From Malurus cyaneus samueli (lineage: Eukaryota > Chordata > Aves > Passeriformes > Maluridae), in assembly GCA_009741485.1 (NCBI GenBank), contig CM019227.1, forward strand, positions 16,477,015-16,541,014: a stretch of DNA of 64,000 bases, in the 5' to 3' direction. A program made the translations under genes and the position numbers. A model generated the notes under the pieces. It saw only the letters and a list, made by a program, of their open reading frames with translations. It searched no databases and was not told the DNA's origin. Below, piece by piece: positions 38,865-51,200 of this stretch. How positions within the stretch are numbered: the first letter of the stretch is position 1; every line of letters begins with the position of its first letter.

Positions 38865-41800
38865 TCAGCGGGCTTTCAGGGTCACCTCCACTGGGAAATG
38901 GTCGCTGACAGCCAAAGCCTGGGTGTGGGAAAGAGTCACCTGATGAAACCTGAGCTCATTTGGACCCACTGTCACTGTCATGGCTGGCTAGGACCTCAAC
39001 GCTCCACTCCAAACCCTCAGAGTTAAACTATACCCCAAAATGATCAATCTGGGGGATTGATCTGGTGCAACAGCTGGGTTCAGGCCACCCTTAGGTGCAC
39101 CCTTGAGAACAGGGAGCCCACCCATGCTCCTGGGAGGTATGGTGGGGCAGATCCCAATGCTGGTGGACTCACGTGCCCCACCCAGCCCCTCACTCACATC
39201 CTTGATCTGGAGGTGGAATTTCTTATCGAAGTTGTTGACGGTGGCAGTGCCGGGTTCGATGTCTTGGCGCAGGGCGGTGCCGCAGGCGACGATGCTGCCA
39301 GGGCATCACGGGGGTGTTAGCACCCTCCAGACCCCCGTGCCAGTCCCTGCCCCCCACTGCAGCACCCACCGGTCGTAGGCGCAGTCGGTGGTGGCCACGG
39401 TGGTGTCAGCGCTGTCGGGGATGAGCCACTCGCAGGCGCTGAGGGAGCGCAGGCGGATGGATGGCCATTGGGAGCTGGTCACGTAGGAGCAGTCGGCGTT
39501 GAAGTCACCCAGGAAGAGCATGTCCTGCAGGGCAGTGCACTGAGTCCCTGCCCTTGGACCTTACAGGACAGCAAGGGCTCCCTAAAATCTTAAGGGGTGG
39601 TGACAAACCCCTCTGGAGTGCCCCAGAGTGTAGGGACAACCCCCAGTAATGGCAGGAGTACCTCCCTGGAGACTGCTGGGGTGGCACCTGCTCTGAGGGT
39701 ACAAGAAGCCTCCCGTGGGTCATGTTCATCCCACCTGGCTCCCTGGCTGCCCCGGGGAGGAGCCAAGTTCCCCAATGCTGCTTACGTTAGTCCCCCACTT
39801 GTTGACGACATCGGTGTAGACATCATAGAGAGCATCGATCTCCTGTGCTGCATGGCTGGGCTCAGAATGCAGGGGCACCAACACGAGCTCCTGCACCTCT
39901 GCTGGACAGCTGACCATCAGCACCTGGCTTGGGTGCAGCCCCTGAGCAGGGAATGGGAACCCCAGGAAACCACCCCAGCTGGGCCAAGCCCCAGCTACCA
40001 ACCAGGAAAAGCGGTTGAAGGAAAAGGGTGTGTTGGGTTTTGATGCTTTACTTGTCCCCGAGACTGGAATTTCCAGTGGGGAGCTGCATGCCTTTGTGCA
40101 TAGTTTGGGGTTTGCTGCTTGTTTCCCATTAGCATTTCCAAGCTAATATGGTTTTGACAAGGAGATGGGACAGTGTGTGTGCCCTGAGGAGGTTCTCTGG
40201 AGGGGTAGGTGTTGGATGGGTTAGGCAACGGAACAAAGTGAGAAATGGGACATGATGGGAGATGGAAGGAATGGGGGCTGGCAGCTGATGGGAGATGGTA
40301 CATGATGGGAGATGGCACCCAGTCGGAGGAAGCAGATGGTGGGATTCCCATGAGGTGGGAGGTAGCAGATAATGGGACACAATGGAAAGCAGCTGGAGAG
40401 AACATGTGGTGGGAGATGACAGGAACTGGGAGGTGATGGGAATTGATAGGAGATGGCACTTGGTGGGAAACAGCAGGCAGTGCTGGCCATGCTTTGCAGG
40501 GACACAGGACCCCTGGACATCCATGGGTGGCAGATGGCCCCACCACAATGAAGGATCCTGGTGGAGGGTTGCAACCCCCCCACGCTTGGCAGGCACAGCT
40601 GTGGGCTCAACCCTGTGTGGAAGGGACCCTCTGCCAGGTCTGGGCATCCCCCAATGTCAGCTCTGCTCACGTGTGGTAGGTGAGGAGAACTTCACAATGA
40701 AGGGTTCCCTGCTGAAGGTGTCAGTCCCACAGGGTTCGCAGCCGTCATCATAGTAGTAGCTTTCCAGCACGGAGACCATGTCTGACCTGAGGGAGGAGAG
40801 CAGGGCAGCCCCCAGCACTGCTCCTGCCACAGCCAGGGCCCCCATCCCCTTCAGGGGCTGCTGGGGAGGGCAGCAGGTGACACCTGGCAGCATCCCTTAC
40901 CTGTAGATGAAGAGGTATTGCTCCTTGTAGCTGGTCCGACCCAGGGGGATGCTGTCCAAAAAGCTGTATGGGTGCTCCCTAGGCCTGGAAGAAGGATGGG
41001 GAGAGGTGAGAGGAGGCTCCTGGGGCTCCCCAGCTCCTGGGCTCTCTCCAGCTAAGCCAGAGGTGCCCTGTGGCTGGAATCAGTCCCACAGTCCCCTTTG
41101 CAGTCACCCCCACACTGAGAGGTCAGGGTCACCTGTTGAGCTGGTCCATGAGGTCCTTCACAGCGCTCAGGTCAGCATCCCGGACCTCCTGTACCAGAAT
41201 GATGTCGTACTCCGACAGGATCTGGGGGGACAAGCTCAGAGCTGCTCTGCCCTGGCCGGGAGCTGCTCATGGGGCACCCATGGGTGCCTGTTCTGGGATG
41301 CAAAGGCTCCCAGGCTGGCAATGGGAGGGCAGCAGGAGCCTCTGGGCCAGGGAGGGGACTCCCTTGCTGGTATTGTCGGCCTCAGAAGGACCCTGGGCTC
41401 ACACAGTGCCCTCTGGCTGTCCACTGTCCACCCCCCACCATCCCAGCAGCTGCTGAGGAAGGAACCTGAGCAGCACCAAGCGTCACCCAGCATTGATTGG
41501 GGACCAGCAAGAGTGGAGAAGGCCCTAGGTGGGAGATGGTGATGGAGGAAGAGCAGATGGGTGGGTGGATGAAAGCTTGGACAGATGGATGTATGGATGT
41601 ATGGATGGATGGATGGATGGATGGATGGACGGACAAGGATGGATGGATGGATGGATGGATGGATGGATGGATGGATGGATGGAGGGATGGATGGATGGAT
41701 GGATGGATGGATGGATGGATGGATGGAGATGGATGGATAGGGATGGAGATGGATGGGATGGATGGATGGATGGATGGAGGATGGATGGATGGATGGTGAT

Positions 41801-42598
41801 GGATGGATATGGATGGATGGATGGATGGATGGATGGAGGGATGGATGGATGGTATGGATGGAGGGATGGATGATGGAGGGATGGAGGGATGGACGGACAA
41901 GGATGGATGGATGGATGGATGGTGATGGATGGATGGATGGATGGAGGGATGGATGGATGGATGGAGGGATGGAGGGATGGATGGATGGATGGAGGGATGG
42001 ATGGATGGATGGAGGGATGGATGGATGGATGGATGGATGGATGGATGGATGGATGGATGGAGGGATGGATGGATGGATGGACAGGGATGGATGGATGGAT
42101 GGATGGATGGAGGGATGGATGGATGGAGGGATGGATGGATGGATGGACAGGGATGGATGGATGGATGGATGGAGGGATGGATGGATGGGATGGATGGGAT
42201 GGATGGATGGATGGATGGATGGGATGGAGGATGGATGGAGGGATGGATGGAGGATGGAGGATGGATGGAGGATGGATGAGGGATGGAGATGGAGGGATGG
42301 ATGGATGGAGGATGGATTGGATGGATGGATGGATGGATGGATGGATGGATGGATGGATGGATGGATGGAGAAAGCAGGTGTCCCGCTGCCCAAGCTGGCT
42401 TCTCCTCAAAGTGCAGAGAGTGTCCAGGCCTGCTCCTCTCCCCGCACTCACAGAGACGATGATGTTTGCCACGGTCTGGTTGGACATCTTGGCATCCCCA
42501 AAGGCTTTAATGTTGAAGGCGCCGACCTTCAGCGTGGTGGCCACGTGCAGCAGGAGAGCTGCGACCAGCAGCGACAGCACCAGCCTCGAGGCTGCCAT
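38865..42598 (-). CDS. DNASE1: DNASE1, secreted deoxyribonuclease I
   Basis: It digests extracellular DNA. Exons 42452-42598, 41133-41221, 40901-40984, 40671-40786, 39786-39898, 39370-39524, 39198-39294 and 38865-38918 give 284 aa (human 282). The signal peptide is [20 protein letters not shown]. Active-site blocks are [50 protein letters not shown] and SDHFPVEV, so all catalytic residues are kept. Exon 4 carries the DNASE1-specific disulphide loop [12 protein letters not shown], which the neighbour lacks. Exons 1, 2, 3, 5, 6 and 7 are equal in length and phase to those of DNASE1L2, showing tandem duplication. In human the two genes are over 1 Mb apart. Intron 1 contains about 800 bp of (GGAT)n. 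Confidence 0.94.
40240..40480. repeat. Imperfect GGGAGATGG minisatellite
   Basis: Repeated GATGGGAGATGGCAC-like units of about 18-25 bp occur in the DNASE1 intron between exons 4 and 5. Units are diverged and interrupted. Confidence 0.6.
41566..42368. repeat. (GGAT)n satellite in DNASE1 intron 1
   Basis: About 800 bp of GGAT tetranucleotide is broken by GGAG, GGAC and GGGAT variants that themselves recur as higher-order units (for example GGATGGATGGAGGGAT and GGACAGGGATGG). It fills most of DNASE1 intron 1. Because the unit has no stop codon, all frames stay open over long stretches on both strands; the resulting DGWM and HPSI ORFs are not genes by themselves. Confidence 0.97.
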
Positions 42599-42599
42599 C

Positions 42600-43780
42600 C
42601 TGTGCAGAGGAACAGGAGGGGCTCAGCCCTCTTTGCTGGGAGAGGGATTTGGCACAGACTACAGGGATGACTGGGGTGTTCCCACTGGCCATACAGGTTT
42701 CACTGGGAGGCCTTTGTTTTCCAGTGAACCACCAGAATGCAGGGATTATGCACCTTTGTCGCATGGCCCCTCATCCTACCTGTCCCTCCTGGAAGGACGC
42801 CAGATCATTCACAAGGCCGGAGCGGAAAATTCACTGGCAAACAAATAAATGCCATTTCATGGTGACACAGAGCAGTCACTTCCTCATTCCCCATGAAGAA
42901 GTGCTCAGCCCGGACACCTCTTCTGGCCTGGTGTCGCAGCCAAGAACTCTTGGCTGGTGCCTCTCCCACTTTTCCTTGGATCAGTATCAGGGATCCCAAA
43001 GAGCCTACAGCAGCTGTGCTGGGACAGAGCAAAGGATGGATCCCCCCTGACACCCCTCCCCAGCTCCCTCCCTGCCTGGAGCATCCTCACCTGGGGTAAC
43101 CTGCCCACCCCCACCCCCCCAAAGCCAATGCCCCTGCCCCATCCTCACGCAGTCTTGCGTCCCTCAGGACCCTCTGCAAAGGCAGTGCTGCAGCTCCCAC
43201 CCACAGGGGAAGGCAGTTTGGGAGGTATTTCCCGTGGCACTCAGCTCCCTGGGATAATATTTCACCAGCTCATGGGATCAGAGACCTGAGCCCTGCCCAA
43301 GTCTGGGTGCCTGAATGCCTGATCTCACCTAGAGCCTCATAAATGGGCTGAGAGAACGGGCAAACACACCAGCTTTTGGCACACCAATCTCAGCCTGAGG
43401 AAGGATTTGCTGGCCCCAGGCTCACTTTTCCTTCTGGGGCATCTGCTCCAGTTAAATCCTCACTTTTCCCACTTCCACTCTTGCTGCAAACTTCCCTCCA
43501 ACACCACTGTTCTTTCAGTTGATAATGCAGCGATTTGGTAATGACATGATTTGGTCATGCCAAAAATTGCCCAAAGCCTCATAAATCCTCCTCACCCCTG
43601 GAGAGCACAGCAGTCTCTGAACCTCCCAGGCAGAGGCACCTACGAGAATCATATTCACCCCTGAGCTGCACCCAGGCTTGGCGGGGGCACAGCATTGTGG
43701 TAAAATTAAGCTGAGCTGGAAGAGGTGTCCCTGTCAAGGGGAGCCCCTGGGGGTTACAGGAAGAGAGAGAAGCAGGACCT
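42600..43780. other. DNASE1 5' intron
   Basis: This lies between the acceptor before the DNASE1 ATG (CACAG|GATGG) and a predicted non-coding exon near 43783. No coding sequence or repeat is recognised. Confidence 0.45.
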
Positions 43781-43782
43781 AC

Positions 43783-43806
43783 CTTTGGTGTCGTCCAAGG
43801 ACTCTG
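43783..43806 (-). other. DNASE1 non-coding exon 1 (predicted)
   Basis: The minus strand has CCATAAATG (TATA-like, about 43831-43838), then about 50 bp later a strong donor CCAAAG|GTAGGT ending at 43783. The layout matches the one inferred for DNASE1L2. The exon start is estimated from the TATA-like box. Confidence 0.4.
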
Positions 43807-43839
43807 GAAGGGGAAGGATCTGCACCTGCATTTATGGAG

Positions 43840-45120
43840 AGGCACACTCTCACCTTGCCAAGTGGCTGCCCAGCCAAGGAGCATGTGAGGCCGCAGGCTC
43901 CATATGGCATTTTTCACGGAAGAAAGGTCTGCCGGGTGAAAAAAGAACCCTTTCAACCTCTGCCAATGCCTCCCGTCACAGGTAAGGCTGAGAGCAACAA
44001 GAGCTCTGCAAGGTGAAATGAACCCCAGACATCTCTGAGAGGGATCAGCAGCTCCCCAATATGTGGCGTGGGCAGCTCTCACTCATCACCAGATAAAATT
44101 TCTCTTAAAAAGTGTTTATTTCACCATCATGTGTCATTCTTGTCCAGCAGCCTACATTTCCAACAAACAGTGAATGTGCTGGGGCTGGTGGAAGCCATCC
44201 CAGCGTGGTCTTGGAGTGTGAAGCCAAGCTGGAAGTCCCAAAAAACAACGCATCCTTACCATGTTGCTTATTCCAGGCCCTCCCCAGGAGGTCACCTGGC
44301 TCAGGTCCCATCCCTGGGATGGCTGTGCAGTGCTGGGGGGTGGCAGCCCCCACCCATTCCCATAGCTCACCCAGCCCTGCCCCAGTGGCCTTGGCTGATG
44401 TCCCGGTGCTCCCGGTCTCCAAAGGCAGCTGCCGTGTTTCCCAGCACAGCCCCTGCAGTGTGCAGTGACCCTTATGGGGCTGGGGAGCCCTGCCAGCCCC
44501 TCTCCTGGAGCCATGCACCCCCAGAGAAGGGGCTCTCCCCACAGCAGAACCAGGGCTGGCCCAGACCGCCCCAGCAGGCTCCCCAGGCTGGACCAGGGCC
44601 AGGCTCCCTCAGCCCCGGCTCTCCATGGTCAGTCTCTCTTCAGGGCAGGACTCACCCTGGGGCCAGACCCAGGACCGAGAACCCCCTGGGCCAAGGTTCC
44701 TCCAGAGTCTGTCTCACCCAGGCCAAGAGCCCCTCAAGGATAAGTCTCAGGGTTTAACACCATCTGTGGGCCAAGACGGCACAAAGATCAGAGCCCTTTC
44801 TTGCCAATACCCCCAGGGCTGGGCCACCCTCCGGGTCAAGACTTGTCCCAAGGCTCAGCCCAAGGGCCAGGACCCCCTGTCACACACGGCAAACCCCGCT
44901 CAGGTCCAGACCCCTCCAGGTCTCAGCCCCAGCACCAGCCCGCGGGGCAAAGATCTCTCCAGGGCCAAGAGCCCCCCACCACCCGGCACCCCCAGGGTTG
45001 CGACGCCCTGCCTCAATCCCCGGGGCCAAACTCCCCCTCAGGTCCGGGTCCCCGGGCCCAATCCCCCCCGCCCATTCTCAGGCCCGGCTCCCTCCCCGCT
45101 CCCCTCCACTGTGGGCGCCC
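43840..45120. other. DNASE1-INTS15 intergenic region
   Basis: Non-coding spacer between two divergent genes; GC content rises towards INTS15. It is the junction between sequence equivalent to human 16p13.3 and 7p22.1. No repeat or gene is seen. Confidence 0.5.
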
Positions 45121-45122
45121 CG

Positions 45123-45135
45123 CCAGGGGGCGCTG
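45123..45135 (+). promoter_or_regulatory. CTCF-like site upstream of INTS15
   Basis: CCAGGGGGCGCTG, preceded by CCCCG, fits the CTCF core consensus well. It lies 123 bp before the INTS15 start codon, inside the CpG island. Confidence 0.6.
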
Positions 45136-45257
45136 CCGGCGGCGGCCACGCGTGACCCTTTTTGTGCCAGCCGGGCCGCCGTAGCGCCCGCACGTCCGCG
45201 CTGCCGAGGGGAGGCCGGGACCGGAGCCGGGACCGGGAGCGGCACCGGACCGGGGCC

Positions 45258-48200
45258 ATGAGCGACATCCGGCACTCGCTGCTGCGGCGGGACGCGCTGA
45301 GCGCCGCCAAGGAGGTGCTGTACCACCTGGACATCTACTTCAGCAGCCAGCTGCAGAACTCGCCGCTGCCGCTCGTGGACAAGGGCCCCACCGATCTGCT
45401 CGAGGAGTTCCTCTTCCAGGTCCCCAAGGAGCGCGGCGCGCCGCCCAAGGTGCGACAGGGACACCCCGGCACAGCGGGACGGGCCCGGGATAGGGGCAGG
45501 GGACTTAGCCCCGGGGAGTGGGGGTGGAGGGCAGGCCCCCAGAGCTCAGGACAGGAGCCCTGCTGGAGCCTGAGGCCTCAGGGGAGCAGGACAGGCTCCC
45601 TCCGGCGCGGGGTGCTGCTGGAAACTGAGGGCTTAGATGGGCCGGATGTGGTGCCTGAGGGGCTGCTGCTGGAGACCAAGGGTTTGGAAGAGTAGGATGA
45701 GGTCCATGAGGGTCTGCTGGAAGAGACTGAGGCCCCAAGGGGACAGCACGGGGTTCTTGGGGTGCTGGTGACTGAGGATTTTTGGCAGGGAGGGGGCTGG
45801 CTGCAAGTCCCTGATGGAGGGACTTGGAGGTGTGGTGGATCTCGAGGCCCTGGGGACTGCCCAGAGCCTCTCAGTGCTGCAGCCGGGCCCTAGCAGGGTG
45901 TTTGGGTTGGCATAGGGTGGCACTGGGATGGAAGTCTCAGAAACCACAGCTGCTGATGACTATTGGGGTACACGGCCCTGCAGCCATATGTGCTGCTGAG
46001 TCCAGCTCTGTCTCCCCCAGTTGCCCTGCAGTGTCCTCAAGTGCTGTTATTTGTAGAGGGAGGAAATATTCCCCCCACCCCAGCAATGTCAGTCTCATCT
46101 CTCAGATGGTGGACAGCACTTGCAGGTGCAGCAAGTGCCAGCTTTGATATCCAGGTGTTCAAATGAAGCTCGGAGCTTTTCAGTGTCACCGGGTAAATGC
46201 AGTGCTGGTTCAGGAAACTTGAATGTGAATGCTGTGCATAAAGATTGAATCCCTCATCCCCAAGGGAAGCTCTCAGCCTTTACTGTTCCTGTCTTTTTAC
46301 TTGTTTCTTGGTTCCTTAAGAGGCTCAATGTATTTTACAGCTTTACTTTGTTAATCTTTCAGAGGCTGAACTCACTTCAGGAACTTCAGCTCCTTGAGAT
46401 TATGTGCAATTATTTCCAAGAGCAGACCAAGGATTCGGTCCGGCAGGTCATTTTTTCATCTCTCTTCAGCCCCCAAGGGAACAAAGCAGATGACAGCAGG
46501 ATGGCTTTGCTGGGGAAGCTGGTTTCCATGGCAGTGGCTGTCTGCAGGGTTCCTGTGCTGGAGTGTGCTGCCTTCTGGCTGCAGGTACAGCTCCTGTGCA
46601 GCAGGGCTGGCTCGGGAAAGGGCTCAGGGAGTGTTTCAGGGTGGGTACAGTGAATTGGGGTGCAGCTGGTCACAGTCAGCTGCTCCTCCCTGGCAGTTTC
46701 AGCTGACAGAGCAGCTGCCCCCATGTCTGTGCTCGTGTCCATTCCATTACATGTCCTGCTCTGGCATCAGGGGTAGCTTTGCCAAGCCATTCATGGGCTG
46801 CAGTGGAAGAAAAACTTGTTTAGGTTTGTTTTTGTCAGTGGAAGTTTTAACAATCCCCCCCACCCCCAACCCCAACGCCTGCATATTGAAAGGACTCAGT
46901 GGAGGGTTTGACCAACCAGAGAGCAAACCTTGGCAGTTCATGGTCACATTGCCTGAAGAAGCCAGCTCTGGCTTCTTATTGGGAAATATACACTGCCTGA
47001 TGTGCAGGTTTGTGTGTGGAAGTGGCAAACCCCTCTCTTGAAATTTGGGCACAAAATACCTGTGTCTGTCTTATATCAATGCAGCGGTTGGGAATCTCCT
47101 CTGGCTTCTCCTTTCCCATTGAGATTCCCAACAGCAGGCTTTGGGAATTGCACCTTTGTTCCTGCTTCCTTTGTGGGATGTGCAGAAGTCAAACTGGTTA
47201 ACAGACGGGCAAGAGCAAAAAGGCTGTGCTAGCAGGAGGCAGACCAGCACTGTTTCCTTTTCTTCCACCTGGTGAGCCTTTGAGAGGGCAGGATAGGATA
47301 TATCCTGGATAGCAGGAAAAGGTGTATTTTTTTTTTCAAATGGCAGCTTTTAAATGACATGAACATTCCCCAGAAGTTTCACATTAAAAATAACATGCAT
47401 GGCAACTAAACCAGTTGAATTACAGACTTACGTTAGAATCATGGAATCACAAAATGGTTTCTGATGGAAGGGACCTTGAAGCTCATGCCATTCCACCCCT
47501 TGCCATGGCGACACCTTCCACCAAAACCAGGTTGCTTCAAGCCCTGTCCAGTCTGACTTTGAATGCTGACCAGCTGGAACAGCCACAGCTTCTCTGGGCA
47601 ATCTGTGCCAGAGCCTCACCACCCTCACAAGGAAGAAATGTTGCTGAAGTAGTAAAAAAAAAAAATCTCAGAGTCAAAATATTGATCTAAAATATTTTGA
47701 TTTTAAACCATGGATACTGTAAACTCAAAATATCACCATCTATTTCAATATTGCAATACACTAATTTTATTTCTGTGTGAGTGGGTGTTTGAAATGCTGA
47801 GAGAGAGCAGCCACAGTGCCATTTGGGGAAAGTGGGGGCACAGCTGTTGAAGCAGCCTGTGACAGGGTTTAATGTGCTGTCCCCTGTGTGCTGTCCCTGC
47901 AGCGGACCCCGGCCATGTTCTGTGTGAGGCTGGCCCGAGCCTTGGTTGATGATTACTGCAACCTGGTGCCAGGCTCCATCCAGACCCTGAAGCAGATCTT
48001 CACTGCCAGCCCTCGATTCTGCTGCCAGTTCATTACATCAGTCACAGCTCTCTACGACCTCTCTTCAGGTAAGTGTTTCCCAGCTGTGCCTTTCCAAGTA
48101 AGAAGTATAGTATAATGCAACACGAATTAACTGCTGCAAGAGAATTAACTGCTGGAATCCTGGAGAGGTGTTACTGTGTAATTATTGCCAGAAGCAGCTC

Positions 48201-51200
48201 AGGGGTGTGGCTCTTGCCTCATCTGGCTCTGGTGTGAGAGTGAAAATAACCTACTCTGTGGCTGGCTTGGGATTCAAGCATGGTTTGTGTTGGAATGGAC
48301 CTTAAATCTCATCTTGTTCCACCCCCTGCCATGGGCAGGGACAGCTTCTACTAGACCAGGTTGTTCTAAGGCCCGTCCAATCTGCCTTGGAAACTTCCAG
48401 GAATTTGGACTCCACCACCTCTGTGGGAGACGAGAGAGAGTCTTTGCTGGAGAAGCTGCCAGGAACATCTGACACAAAGGGCGTTGTCCTCCACAGAGGG
48501 CAAAGGACATGGGGACCTTACTGACTGAGCAACTCTGGGAGTGAAAGCTCATCTGTCTGGGCTCAGTCAGCCCTGGGAGACACTCAGGGCTACCTGTCAG
48601 TCTGATTCCTTCCCAAAAGGGAGAAACACAAGTTCTGAATGTTTGCAAGTTGCAGCAGGATTTCTATGGAGCAGTGGTGAGAAACAATCAACAGCATATC
48701 TCCTTAGCTATATGTGTGACCTACCAGGGGTACAACCTGTCTCAGGTTGTTGCTCAGACACTTGTAGGTGTCTAAAATAGGATTGATTTAGCTTTACTCA
48801 GCAACAGACAGCTCATGGTACACGAGGAAACAGCCAAACACTAAATATCAACATCACCTCTGATGCTATCATTCATAAAGGAAATGCTTTGTCCAGTCTT
48901 CTCCAGATAAACAATTTGGAATTACTGAGACAGGTTCAGGCTTAGCCTTTTTGCTGGTTTTTCAAAGTATTTGTTAGAACTCGGAGCTTATTTTATATCT
49001 CAGTATTTTATATCTTTTGTGCTCCACTTGGAAGTTCATTGTGTTCATAATGTCAAAAGTCATGTCAGAAAGGAAATAACTTGAGCTATAGAAAGTAATT
49101 TTTTAATTCCTCAGTTTTTATGAGATGTTTTTGGTGACACAAGATAAAGGAGCTTGCCCTTCCAATCCAACATTCTCCCTGTGACAGGATGATGTGTCAG
49201 GGTTTCTCTTGTCTGTAGTAAAGTTCATGGCCATCTTTCACTTCCCACGTGAAGCTTTACATAATTTTATAATCCTTTACATGTCGTGTGATCGTGTTGT
49301 TGCATTGTGTTTTTCCAGAAGACGTGTTTAAGTATGTAAGTATTAAAGGAAATGAGTTGAATAATTGGCACTTCCTTTTCTTCACCCAACAAGTTTTTCT
49401 TATTTCCCTTGCCCATTGTACTTCTTGTGGCAAGGGATAAGTAGAGAGTGAATTTAGGGAAAAAATGAGCAGATGATGGGTGGGAGAGAAGAAAATGACA
49501 GAAGAAGCTTTGCTGGGAATGGGGATAAATGTCGGTGTTTGGTGGTGTATTCAGAATAGGTGGGGAAGGTGAAGTTGACAGGAACATGGTTGTGTCTTCC
49601 CTGGAACAAACTACCTTTGGTGTCTTGAGAAAAACAGCACATCTGGGGATGGTTTAAAATTGTGACAGCATAGGACGGGTGTGTGTGAGAGGCTAATTAA
49701 TCAGAGCCTAAATTAAAGTCCTGGGCCTCAGTGCAAGGCTCAGCTTATCCCACAATAACTTTCCTATCTCCAGATGACCTCATCCCTCCCTCGGATCTGC
49801 TCGAGCTGATCGTCTCCTGGATCTTTGAAGACCCTCGCTTGATCCTCATCACCTTTCTGAACACCCCCATTGCAGCCAACCTGCCAATAGGATTTTTGGA
49901 GCTCACCCCGCTGACCGGACTCATCCGCTGGTGTGTGAAGGCCCCCTTGGCCTACAAAAGGAAGAAGAAAGCCTCTCTCTCCAATGGACACCCTCCCAGC
50001 AAAATTGCCAAGGACTCAGCTTCAGGAGAAGACAGGGATTGCCACCAGCTGTATTCCAAGCTGCATCTGAGTGTCCTGCAGGTTCTCATGATGCTCCAGG
50101 GGCATTTAACAGAGAAAAACCTTTATGGGCGCCTGGGGCTGGTGCCCTTTGACCACGTGGTTCCACTGGTGGAGGACATTAACAGACTGTCTGATGAACT
50201 CAATCCTCTCAATGCATCCAAAGAGATTGAACTGGCTCTGGACAGGCTGGCTCAGGCTTTGCAAGTGGCCATGGCATCAGGAGCACTCCTGTGCACCAGA
50301 GGTGAGTTGTCTGTGGGGCTGGCACAGACCTGGCATGGGATTCTTCTCCTCAGGGTGCAGAAGGTGTAAGAGACAGTTTTGGGGTGAGGGGAGCAAAGAT
50401 CAATGCGTTCATAGCACAGTTAATAGGTTGCCCCTCTTAGAAAGTGATAGTGCTGGAAATTGTTTAGGAAGAATCGCAGAGTGGAGAGTGAGAAAGGTGA
50501 GATCACTGCAGTGGGTGAGTCAGGCATTGCTTTGCAGAGCTGGAGACTGATCCCCAGCCCTGCACTATGCACCAGGGGTTGTATCTGGGTGTCTGGCAAG
50601 GGGATAAATTTGTTCCCCTCAGATTTGTTTGCAGCTATTTCAAAAGCACTTTAAAGCTTTAAATTGTCTGTTTAATTTTGCTTCAGTTTAACGTCTCTGA
50701 GTTTGCCTGCTGAAGGAGCGTCCATGAAGCACATAAACCCCTGGGTGGGTGTGCTAGGCAAGGAATTTGAAAAGCAAATAAAAACTCTTCATCTGGAATT
50801 TCTGGGCCTTCAGCTCATCTGTAATGAGACCCTATTACAGTGTGTCCAAATTCAGTTAAACTTAGTAAAAAGGGCTGCTAACATGGCTTTTGTCTGCCTT
50901 TCCTGTCTCCAAAGTCTGTTCTTCCCAAAAGACAGGCAGAAATATAAAAGGGAATTGACCCCACACAGTCCAGGGTCAGCCACATAGATGCTTTTCTTGT
51001 TATATTCTCTTGAAAACAGGTAATTTTAGGCTTGAAGCTTTCCAACAGCTAGGACAGTTTGTGCAGACCCCAGCTGCAGAGAGTGCAGATCTCATGCTTT
51101 TGTCCTGGCTGAACCAGTGCTGCTGGTCAAATTTCAATACTCTTCTCCCTAATCTTTTATAAAATAACTCTGAGTGTAATAAGAACAAGCAGAAACTGGA

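Noticed and set aside
40129..40670. Minus-strand ORFs in the DNASE1 intron between exons 4 and 5
   Set aside because: They are translations of the GGGAGATGG minisatellite, with no family match.
41753..42848. Plus-strand ORFs with DGWM repeats (up to 319 codons)
   Set aside because: They are a product of the (GGAT)n repeat, which has no stop codons; there is no start region or conserved domain.
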